DNA from: Thermoflexus sp042408815
GTDB lineage: Bacteria > Chloroflexota > Anaerolineae > Thermoflexales > Thermoflexaceae
Direction: 5' to 3'
DNA: 9,796 nucleotides
Assembly (NCBI RefSeq): GCF_042408815.1
Contig: NZ_JBHOQR010000031.1
Coordinates: forward strand, 1-9,796
Shown here: positions 1 to 6,600 of the stretch, piece by piece
Layout of the letters: each line of letters opens with the position of its first letter
How positions within the stretch are numbered: the first letter of the stretch is position 1
Made by a program: the position numbers and the translations under genes
Notes under the pieces: model-generated
Seen by the model: only the letters and a program-made list of their open reading frames with translations
What the model was told of the DNA's origin: nothing
Databases searched by the model: none

Positions 1-198
1 GCCGCCCAGAGCCAGCGCTTCTCTCCCTTTTTGCCCACATCGCTCCCCTCGGCTGGGGAGAGGGTTGGCACCACCGAGGGCCCCGGCTCGACTTTTTTTG
101 AGCCAGCGGGCCAGGGTGGGGCGGGAGACTCCCAAGAAGCGCTGAATGGCCCGCATGCTGGCCCGCTCCCGGTAGACCTTGAGGATCTTCTCCTTAGC
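1..198 (-). pseudogene. IS1-family transposase remnant, internal piece, frame-disrupted
   Basis: Read on the minus strand from 198, just after an in-frame TGA (201-199), the frame gives an HTH segment with the signatures KILKVYRERASMRAI and GVSRPTLARWLKK. This matches the C-terminal half of the InsA-type region of IS1-family transposases. At an A7 run (99-93) the reading frame must move by one base; the new frame continues to the window edge and ends in GKKGEKRWLWA, which resembles the InsB part just after the first catalytic Asp. The N-terminal zinc-finger half is absent. The stretch that normally carries the first catalytic Asp (a VLELDE.WSFV-like segment) also seems to be missing between D-V (41-36) and GKKG (35-24). 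The family match is from remembered motifs; the deletion is inferred. The rest of the gene would lie left of the window. Confidence 0.72.
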
Positions 199-208
199 TC
201 ATCACTTG

Positions 209-481
209 CTATTTGTCCACTACCAACGTGTGCACCAGCGATCCATCCGCCACCCGCCACAGCTGCACTATGCCATCCTCCAACCCCGAGGCCAAAAGCG
301 ACCCATCCGGCGAAAAGGCCACGCTCAGCACCCTCGCTATCTCTCCCTCCAACGTGCGCCCCACCAACGTGTGCACCAGCGCCCCATCCGCCACCCGCCA
401 CCCCGCCGGCTTCTCCTCCCGCCACAAGCCCTCATCCACATGCTGCGTGAACCACCGCCGCCAGCGCCCGCGCCACCGCAC
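209..481 (-). pseudogene. WD40-repeat protein fragment
   Basis: The last part of this frame reads as one complete WD40 blade: VLSVAFSPDGSLLASG, then DGIVQLWRVADGSLVHTL, ending at TAG (211-209). A second, partial blade end (WRVADGALVHTL) lies just before it, 47 codons upstream. WD40 beta-propellers need several blades, so this is a scrap of a larger scaffold protein rather than a working gene. The N-terminal half of the frame (about 481-410) shows no WD40 pattern and overlaps another frame that has a better ribosome binding site, so the ATG at 481 is probably not a real start. It lies between two transposase-like fragments, consistent with capture or deletion by mobile elements. Confidence 0.6.
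222..401 (-). repeat. Two near-identical 39-bp copies (222-260 and 363-401) of a WD40 blade segment
   Basis: The 39-base stretches 222-260 and 363-401 differ at only two positions and are offset by exactly 141 bases, that is 47 codons. Both encode WRVADG(A/S)LVHTLV in the minus-strand WD40 frame, so they are successive blades of the same propeller with recently homogenised DNA. Confidence 0.8.
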
Positions 482-566
482 ACCCCACCCGGTAGAAATG
501 CGCTTCCCACGCCCGCAGGTCTTCCGGCCAGGTCACCTCTGTCTGGAGTACAATTTTGTGGGCCAT
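432..566 (-). pseudogene. 5' fragment of an unrecognised gene, possibly a transposase N-terminus
   Basis: A strong ribosome binding site (AAAGGAGG, 582-575 on the minus strand) lies 8 bases before an ATG at 566. The frame runs 44 codons (begins MAHKIVLQTEVTW, later LRAWEAHFYRVGCAVARAL) and stops at TGA 434-432. The quality of the site argues that this was once a real gene start, but the product stops just after an amphipathic segment and shares its 3' part with the WD40 frame, so the body of the gene has been replaced or frameshifted. The amphipathic start and the neighbouring IS debris make an ISLre2/UPF0236- or ISKra4-like transposase N-terminus conceivable; I could not confirm this from motifs. 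An inverted repeat at 561-614 covers the start codon. Confidence 0.4.
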
Positions 567-614
567 AGGCGGTGCCTCCTTTCTTCTTCGTTCTTTGTCA
601 CCTCGCCTATGGCC
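561..614 (-). promoter_or_regulatory. Inverted repeat sequestering the start codon of the 432-566 fragment
   Basis: Positions 561-571 (GGCCATAGGCG) and 604-614 (CGCCTATGGCC) are a perfect 11-bp inverted repeat with a 32-base loop. In a minus-strand transcript the ATG at 566-564 sits in the 3' arm, while the ribosome binding site AAAGGAGG lies in the loop. GTG/CAC next to the arms can add three pairs. Such hairpins form only on transcripts entering from outside and are known to damp translation of transposase genes in several IS families; that role here is inferred. Confidence 0.5.
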
Positions 615-656
615 CTTATATTCTTATATTTACCACCCCACCCTTAAGACCACCTA

Positions 657-968
657 CTAAACTGATAGAGTCTCGTCCCTGCCGACGATCTCTAGGACAT
701 CCACGGCCTTCACCTGGGTCAGGCGGAGATAAGTCACGCCAGGACCCTGACGTACGTTGGGCCGCCAGGCACGCACAATAGCTTTCGGTCCCGCCGTGGA
801 TGAGGGTTTCGCCGTGGCGCTTTCGGCCGCCACACGGGTCAGGCCAGCTGTGAGGACGATAGACGGTGTCGTCCGGACGGCCGGCGTTGCCGTCGACGTG
901 GCAGCGTACGCCGTGACGAGAAAGGTGCCCAGGATGAGACCCAGGACGTGCAGCTTGGCCGAACGCAT
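657..968 (-). CDS. Exported SH3-like domain protein, probably truncated at its C-terminus
   Basis: A protein of 103 residues. I chose the ATG at 968 because AAGGAG lies 7 bases upstream; a TTG at 986 in the same frame would overlap the stop of the upstream nuclease gene and has no such site. Residues about 5-22 form a hydrophobic signal sequence ending in AYA. Residues 23-62 are a Thr/Ala/Ser/Pro-rich spacer. Residues 64-103 begin a bacterial SH3 (SH3b) domain: the conserved NVRQGPG (71-77) followed by VLEIVGRD. A full SH3b would continue with about 20 more residues ending in a GW(V/I) motif, but TAG at 659-657 cuts it short. SH3b domains usually bind cell-wall or ligand structures outside the membrane. 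It follows the nuclease gene with 14 bases between them, so the two are probably co-transcribed. Confidence 0.7.
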   Translation of the reverse strand: MRSAKLHVLGLILGTFLVTAYAATSTATPAVRTTPSIVLTAGLTRVAAESATAKPSSTAGPKAIVRAWRPNVRQGPGVTYLRLTQVKAVDVLEIVGRDETLSV

Positions 969-982
969 GGCCTGGCTCCTTA

Positions 983-2029
983 TCAATAGCAGTACCGGCT
1001 CACAAGCTGCCCGTCCGCGTCATACAGGTACCCGCAATCCCCCTTGTTGTTCCAGAGGGCTTTACCGCTCCCGAAGGAGAAACCACACCATTCCGGATGG
1101 ATTTCGTTTGTGTATACCCGGCATTCCTGTCCCGGCTGGATGACGAAGTCGGGAAAGACAAAATCCTGGCCCGGACTCCCGGCATTCAGCCGCCAGCCTC
1201 GCAGGTTCACCGGAGCCGAACCGACGTTGCGAATGACGGCGTATTCGTCGGGCTCGTTGCGCCCTTTCTGGCCGTCGTAGTAAATTGTGACAATGATTAC
1301 CTGTCCCCCCACAGCTGGCGGTGCCTGCGGTGTTGGCGTGGGGGCGGCCGTCGCGGCTGCCTGGCCGCCCTGCCACAGTCCCTTTCCGGCCGCACGCGCG
1401 GCCTGCTCCGCCTGCCGGAACGTGTCGGCGCAGGCCACATCCGGCGGGAAAGTGGCACTGGCGGCGTACCCCTCCCGGACCAGGGCATAGTTCACGAACA
1501 CGCCGTCGGATGTGACCACGTACCGCAAGAGCCGGCCGTAGCGATCGGTCTCGCTGACGTCCTTGTAGAGATACAGCGTGCGGCCGGCGACGAGCTGCCG
1601 GTTGCGCTCCGTGGCCTCCCCGTAGAAGGCCTCGTCGCGCTCAGGGGTGTCCATTCCGATGTAGCGCACCCGGAAGGTCTGGCCTCCGATGCGGACATCG
1701 ATGGTGTCCCCGTCCACGATGGCCACGAGCTGTGCCACCTGGGGCGGGCCGTGGCGGGGGATGCACGCCGCCCCCGGGACGCCAGCGAGGATGTCGGCCG
1801 TCGGCGTGGGCGTGGGTGATGAAGTCGGTATCCATGTGGCGGTCGGCGTGGGCGTCCACGTGGATGTGGGCGTGGGCGGCGGGCTCGGCGGCCGAGTGGC
1901 CGTGGGCGCGACGGTTTCCGCAGCCACGCGTGCCGGAGTCGCTCTCTCCAGCGCCGGTGAGGCCCCGGCGCAGGCGGCGAGGAGGCTCGCCAGGAGGATG
2001 GTTACCGATATCACAGGAGCGCTCCGCAT
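983..2029 (-). CDS. Lipoprotein thermonuclease (SNase) with lamin-tail domain
   Basis: A 348-residue protein. Residues 1-20 are a lipoprotein signal peptide with lipobox LLAAC (Cys20). Residues about 21-80 are a Thr/Pro-rich linker. Residues about 98-219 are a staphylococcal-nuclease-type domain with IVDGDT (Asp106, Asp108), RYIGMDTPE (Arg122, Asp127, Glu130) and DRYGR (Arg166), matching the calcium ligands and the Arg35/Glu43/Arg87 catalytic set of the family. A second short PT linker (229-238) leads to a lamin-tail (LTD) fold at about 241-344 with the typical EYAVIRNVG, NLRGWRL and an IQPGQECRVY-like segment. By family, it should cut DNA or RNA outside the cell while tethered to the membrane, with the LTD binding a surface or nucleic acid. 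A GGGGG-type site precedes the ATG, and an extended -10 promoter lies just upstream. All key residues are present, so it looks functional. Confidence 0.9.
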   Translation of the reverse strand: MRSAPVISVTILLASLLAACAGASPALERATPARVAAETVAPTATRPPSPPPTPTSTWTPTPTATWIPTSSPTPTPTADILAGVPGAACIPRHGPPQVAQLVAIVDGDTIDVRIGGQTFRVRYIGMDTPERDEAFYGEATERNRQLVAGRTLYLYKDVSETDRYGRLLRYVVTSDGVFVNYALVREGYAASATFPPDVACADTFRQAEQAARAAGKGLWQGGQAAATAAPTPTPQAPPAVGGQVIIVTIYYDGQKGRNEPDEYAVIRNVGSAPVNLRGWRLNAGSPGQDFVFPDFVIQPGQECRVYTNEIHPEWCGFSFGSGKALWNNKGDCGYLYDADGQLVSRYCY

Positions 2030-2058
2030 GGCCTGTCACCCCCTGCGGCCTTTTGAAG

Positions 2059-2067
2059 ATTATATCA
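2059..2067 (-). promoter_or_regulatory. Extended -10 promoter for the nuclease gene
   Basis: On the minus strand 2067-2059 reads TGATATAAT, a perfect TGn-TATAAT extended -10 element in otherwise GC-rich DNA. Its TGA is also the stop codon of the XRE remnant. No good -35 is seen 17 bases upstream, which extended -10 promoters tolerate. Transcription would begin near 2051 and give a leader of about 22 bases before the ATG at 2029. Promoter function is predicted from consensus only. Confidence 0.6.
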
Positions 2068-2193
2068 CCTTTTGCCCCAGATGGTTTCCTCGGCTACCCC
2101 CAGGACGTCGGCCACGGCCCGTCGCACCTCCGGCCGTGGGGGAATCTCGCCGTGGGCTTCCCACCGGCTGACCAGGCCTGGGGATACGCCTGT
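2065..2193 (-). pseudogene. XRE-family HTH regulator, 3' remnant
   Basis: Minus-strand frame ending at TGA 2067-2065 and readable upstream to about 2193: TGVSPGLVSRWEAHGEIP, then PRPEVRRAVADVLGV and EETIWGKR. This is the recognition-helix half and C-terminal end of a Cro/CI (XRE) helix-turn-helix domain: 'G(V/I)S...VSRWE.G...P', followed by 'A..LGV....I'. The first two helices and any start codon are missing; upstream of about 2193 the sequence instead belongs to a plus-strand Thr/Pro-rich gene. The stop lies 35 bases before the nuclease start, in the same direction, so it may once have been an upstream partner of that gene. Not expressed as an intact protein unless the sequence before 2193 supplies a start, and I see none. 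Confidence 0.7.
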
Positions 2194-3052
2194 GGACGGG
2201 AACCGAGTGGGGAACGGGAACGGGGGGTTCCGGCCGCGGTTGGTGTGGTTCGGGAACTATTACCAGCAGTGGTATAGTGGGAACTGGACGGATCTGCACG
2301 TGGATTTCCTGCGGATCCAGACCTACGTGGCCCCGCCCACCCCCACGCCGACGCCCACCGCCACGCCCACCCGCACGCCGATGCCGACGTCCACCCCCAC
2401 GCCGACGCCGACGGCAACGTCCACTCCGACCCCGACGCCGACGGCGACGTCCACCCCCACGCCGACTGCCGCACCGACGGAGACGCCCACGATCTTCCCA
2501 CCGACCCCGATCCCGCCCGTGGTGGCCCCCACGGCAACGCCCACGCCGTCTCCGACACCGACCCCGACGCGGGCGCCGACGCGGACATCGACGCCCACGG
2601 TGACGGCCACCCGCGTACCGACGGAGGCGCCGTCTCCCACCCCTACGGCGACGCCTTCGCCTACGCCCACGCCGACCGCTCTCCCATCCCCTACCCCTCC
2701 CGTTCCCCAATTCGGGGTGGTGTTCCTGGACCGGGATGGGAACGGGCGGCAGGATGCGGGAGAGCCGGGGATCCCCGGGGCGGTGGTGGCCGTGAAGGGA
2801 CGGGTTCTGGTTACCGGGCCGGACGGGCGGTTCCCGCTGCCGGTGGGGACACGGGCACAGCTGCTGCGGTTGCCGCTGCGGGGACGGCTGACGGTGGCGG
2901 ACGGGATCCGGTTCGGGGTCCAGCCGCAGCGGTCCCAACGGTGGCTGCTGGGGCTTGCGGTGGGGCTTTGGCTCTTCTCCCTCCCCTGGGCGTGGGATCC
3001 GCGCCCGCGGGAGATCCACCGGATCTTGGAGCGCTTGAGGAGGATGCCATGA
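2192..3052 (+). CDS. Thr/Pro-rich SdrD-B-like membrane-anchored protein, 5' end missing or uncertain
   Basis: The open frame extends back to 2072, but its first 40 codons overlap the XRE remnant and do not look like protein, so I mark it from GTG 2192; no ribosome binding site decides the start. Counting from 2192: residues 1-46 are Gly/Asn/aromatic-rich (WFGNYYQQWYSGNW); 48-170 are a Thr/Pro linker; about 174-246 resemble an SdrD-B/Cna-B domain, with the calcium-loop-like DRDGNGRQDAGEPGIPG; 251-268 are a transmembrane helix (LLGLAVGLWLFSLP); 269-286 are a basic cytoplasmic tail. This layout needs an N-terminal signal peptide to put the domains outside, and none is present. The gene therefore appears to have lost its 5' end at a junction near 2190. 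Its TGA overlaps the next ATG (ATGA at 3049-3052), so the two are translationally coupled. Confidence 0.6.
   Translation: MDGNRVGNGNGGFRPRLVWFGNYYQQWYSGNWTDLHVDFLRIQTYVAPPTPTPTPTATPTRTPMPTSTPTPTPTATSTPTPTPTATSTPTPTAAPTETPTIFPPTPIPPVVAPTATPTPSPTPTPTRAPTRTSTPTVTATRVPTEAPSPTPTATPSPTPTPTALPSPTPPVPQFGVVFLDRDGNGRQDAGEPGIPGAVVAVKGRVLVTGPDGRFPLPVGTRAQLLRLPLRGRLTVADGIRFGVQPQRSQRWLLGLAVGLWLFSLPWAWDPRPREIHRILERLRRMP
2329..2706 (+). repeat. Thr/Pro codon low-complexity tract with a 30-bp tandem repeat (2387-2476)
   Basis: The linker is built from ACG-CC(N) and ACC-CC(N) codons, giving long PTPTPT and TATPT runs. Inside it, 2387-2416, 2417-2446 and 2447-2476 are three 30-base tandem units encoding TSTPTPTPTA twice and a diverged third copy (TSTPTPTAAP). 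Such tracts change length by slippage and give long spurious Val/Gly-repeat frames on the other strand. Confidence 0.85.
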
Positions 3053-3606
3053 CGGAATTCGATCTGATCCTGGCGGTGTTGCTGATCGCAGGCTTCGCGC
3101 TGCTCGGGGCCCTCATCACCCTGGGCAATGCCCGCCAGGCCCGGGCCATCCGGGAGGTGGGTGAGGTGCTGCACAGATGGGCGATCCGCCATATCCAGCT
3201 CTCCCGGGCCGTCGCAGCGTCTGCCATTCAGATCGAGGACCCGATCGCCTGGCTCCAGGAGGCGCTGGCCCGCTTTCCGTTGCCGGAGGGATTGGTCCGG
3301 GAACTGGCTCCGGAGCGTCGCGGCCCTGGATGGGTTCTGCTCCGGAGCCGATCGGGGAAGCTCCTCCTGATCCGCCCGGAGATTGACCCGACCCCCCTGG
3401 AGCGGGGATCCCGGTTCACCTCTCCGGTGCTTCCCAAGGGATCTCTTCGAAAAGCCCGGGTGTTGGAGCTTTCCCCTGTGACGGCCTGGCCGACCTTCGA
3501 TCTGGAGCTGTCTCAAGCATGGCGGCGATGGTTTCCCGAGGATCCCCCACCGGATCGTGTGCGGCTCCTGATCTGGCCGGAGGGCGCTGAACTGGGATCC
3601 TCCTGA
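3049..3606 (+). CDS. Small membrane protein of unknown function
   Basis: A 185-residue protein starting at ATG 3049, with GAGGAGG a few bases upstream inside the previous gene; the ATGA overlap couples it to that gene. Residues about 5-25 (LILAVLLIAGFALLGALITL) form one transmembrane helix. The rest is a soluble domain with a helical part (about 29-85, charged, with ARQARAIREVGEVLHRW) and a beta-like part (GWVLLRSRSGKLLLIRPE; VRLLIWPEG near the end). I do not recognise the family. It sits 20 bases before the EccC-like ATPase, so an accessory membrane subunit of that secretion machine is the most likely role by context. It could equally be a lineage-specific partner of the SdrD-B-like protein before it. 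Confidence 0.75.
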   Translation: MTEFDLILAVLLIAGFALLGALITLGNARQARAIREVGEVLHRWAIRHIQLSRAVAASAIQIEDPIAWLQEALARFPLPEGLVRELAPERRGPGWVLLRSRSGKLLLIRPEIDPTPLERGSRFTSPVLPKGSLRKARVLELSPVTAWPTFDLELSQAWRRWFPEDPPPDRVRLLIWPEGAELGSS

Positions 3607-3626
3607 CGATCAAGAGGCAGGTGGCG

Positions 3627-6600
3627 ATGGGTCTCTGGCAGAAACGGGATGGTCTGGAGATCTACATCCCGGAGATCGCCCCGAAGCGTATCTGGCCCGG
3701 GATGCGGCGCTTGCCGCCGCCCCCAGGGGATCCGCCGGAGATCCCGGATGTGCCGGGATTCCCCCCTATGCCGGAGCGCTCTCCATGGTGGACCTACGCC
3801 CCATGGTTCCTGATGTCCGCGGTGTATGGCCTGATGGGCCCGCTGGCCTTTGGGGGAAGAGGATGGATGTATCTGCTGTTCATCCCCCTCGCGGCGGGTT
3901 CTTCGATCCTAGCTGGGGAGCTCCAATATCGGTGGGCGTTGCGTCGCCATCAGGCACAGACCGCGGAGGCGATCCGGCGAGCCGAGCGAAAACTGCGGCG
4001 GTTCTTGACTGAGCTGGAAGCCTGGCGAAGCATGGAGGAAGCCCTGGAGCGGGCGTTGTTCCCTCCATGGGAGGATTTATGCCAGCGTCTGCAGGCGGGA
4101 ACGGATCTCTGGTTCCGCCATCGGGGGGATCCGGATTTCCTGAGCGTTCGGGCAGGGATCCGTCGGTCGCCGTTGCTCGCCCGCCATGGCCGGCCGTTGC
4201 CGGATCTCGAGGATCTTCCGCCACCCCTGCAGGGCATCGTCCGGGCGATCACAGGGGCCATTCAGGCTGAGGTCGAGCGTCCGCTTCCTCTTTTGCTCCG
4301 CGCATCCGCTGCCTTGATCGCTTTCCCGGGTCAGGAAGGGGCCATCGCTCGACTCCTTCTGGAGCTGGCCCTGACCCATGCGCCCTCCGAGGTGGAGATC
4401 CAGGTGGGCCTCGGGGACCCGGGTTGGGCCTTCCTCCGGTGGTTGCCGCACGTTGGGGAGCTCCGGGAAGGCTATGCCGGGGGACCGGCCCGGATCCGAG
4501 AGATGCTTTTTGAGGAGTTTTTTCGAAGAAGAAGTCGCGGGGGAGAGGGCCCGGCGGTGATCGCCCTGGGGGATGCCGGATGGCTGACCGACGGCCGCCT
4601 GGGCATGCTGCTGCGAGAGGGCCCTACGGTGGGCCTCTATCCCCTCCTCATCCTTCCCCCTGGGGCTTCCATCCCGGGGGGGATCCGCACTCTTGGCATT
4701 TGGATGCCCGACGGAGGAATCCGGATCCTGGATCTGGCCAGTGGACAGGCGGTGGAGGGAATGGATCCCGCCCCGCGCCTCTCCCCGGAGCAGGCCGAGG
4801 CGCTAGCTTGTTCCCTCTCTCGCCTGCGGCCCATGGGGGTAGGGGATATGGTGACTGTCCGCCCAGCCCCTGCTCTGTGGGGGATCCATGAGCCCGACCC
4901 TCAGATGCTGAGGCGGGTGATCCAGAAAGCTCGGAACGGGCGCGAGCGCCTAGCGATCCCCGTGGGATACACCGACGAAGGGCTACCTTTTCTGTTGGAT
5001 CTGCACGACCGGGCCCATGGGCCTCACGCCATGGTGATCGGGACCACCGGGTCAGGCAAAAGCGAGGCGATGCGGACCCTGGCCCTGGCCTTGGCCCTTC
5101 ATTTCCCCCCAGAGCGGGTGCAGCTGCTCTTCATCGACTTTAAGGGGGGTGGCGCGTTTGCTCCCCTGGAGGGCCTGCCCCATTGCGTTGGGCTGCTTTC
5201 TAACCTGGATCCTCGGGAGGCGGCCCGGGCACTGGAGACCCTGGAAGGGGAGCTGGATCGCCGGCAGCGGATCCTGGCGGAGCGGGGAGCGGATCACGCC
5301 GACACCGCGGGGCTGCCGCATCTCGTGGTGATGGCCGATGAGTTCGCCGAGATGCTGGAGCAGATCCCGGACGGGATGGGACGAATGATCCGGCTGGCCC
5401 GGTTGGGGCGGAGCCTAGGGATGCATCTGGTGCTGGCGACCCAGCGGCTGGGGGGCGCGGTCCCCGGGGAACTTCGGGCTAACCTGCGGATCCGGATCGC
5501 GTTGCGCTGTGAGACGCCGGAGGAATCGGCCGCAGTGCTAGGGCGGCCGGATGCGGCGTATTTGCCCGGGAGCGGCTGGGCCTTTGTTCAGGTCGGGCAG
5601 AACGAGGTGTTCCGACGGATTCGGTTTGCATATGCCTCAGGGGCCTCTATTGGCATGCGGGAGGAATACCGGATGGACCCGGCGGATCCGAACCGGGCGC
5701 TGCAGCTCGAGCGGGTGGGAGGCGACGGCGTGCGGGATCTGGAGCGACTGACCCTCGTTCTCCGGACGATGGATCCCCCGATGCCGTCGCTGGCCCCGCC
5801 CTCCCTGCCAGAGGATCCGGGTGTTCCGGAGGAAGAGGGCATCGACCGGATCGGCCTGGGGATCGCTGATTTTCCGGAGCAGGGGGAGATCCGCTGGGTG
5901 TTCTGTGAGAGACAGACTCCGGATCTCATGCTGATCGGTCAGGCGGGAACCGGAAAGACCCGGATCCTCCAAGGGATGGCGTCGGCCGCAGCCCGGGCCG
6001 GCCGGCGGGCCTTCGTCGTCGATGGACGAGGGGAGTGGCAGGGGGTTTCGTGGGCGGTCCGAGTGGATCCTCTGGATCGGGAAGGGATGGGCCGGCTGTT
6101 TCGGATCCTGCGGGCGGAAGCGGGCCCTGCCCTGCTGGTGTTGGATGGGGTGGATAGCCTTGCGGAGGAGGCGCAGATGGCGCTGGAGGCGGGGCTGGAG
6201 ATGGCACGAGCCCGCGCCGATCTCTGGATCTGGATCGGATCACGGCGGGAGATGGCCCTGCGATCCCTGCGGGGGCGGCCCGCCCATCGGGTGGTGCTCA
6301 CGCTGGAAGCTCGGGACTGGGAAGCCATCGTCGGGCGTCTGCCGATCCCGGAGGCACCCTTCAGGGGTCGCTGGTGGGGAGAAGGGCGGTGGCGGGAAAT
6401 CCGGCTGCGGCGACAGGGAGCGCTGGCGCCTCCCGCTCCACCGCTCCCTCGAGCTCCTCGAGCCTCTTGGTCCGATTTGCCCCCGCCCACTTATGGGGAA
6501 GGAGGGGTGGCCCTTCCTCTCGGATGGTGGGATGACGATCTGCAGCCGGCCGTTCTCCTTCTGGACCGGCGGCGGCCGGCGCTGGGAATGGCCCCGGAGG

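Noticed and set aside
43..60. CTCCCC/GGGGAG hairpin as a terminator
   Set aside because: No T-tract on either strand, and it lies inside the transposase remnant's reading frame.
617..632. Two TATAAG hexamers on the minus strand as a promoter for the 432-566 fragment
   Set aside because: AT-rich and suggestive, but no -35 near the right spacing for either; too weak to list as a feature.
1097..1819. Plus-strand open frame of 240 codons over the nuclease gene
   Set aside because: It is antisense to a gene with clear nuclease and lamin-tail motifs and shows no recognisable domain or ribosome binding site.
2270..2278. TGGTATAGT as an extended -10 promoter on the plus strand
   Set aside because: It is explained as coding (Trp-Tyr-Ser), lacks a -35, and would start inside the open frame with no good start codon after it.
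2323..3516. Long minus-strand open frame rich in Val-Gly repeats
   Set aside because: It is the complement of the Thr/Pro linker and the following genes; the repeats come from the ACG/CCC codons, and there are no domains.
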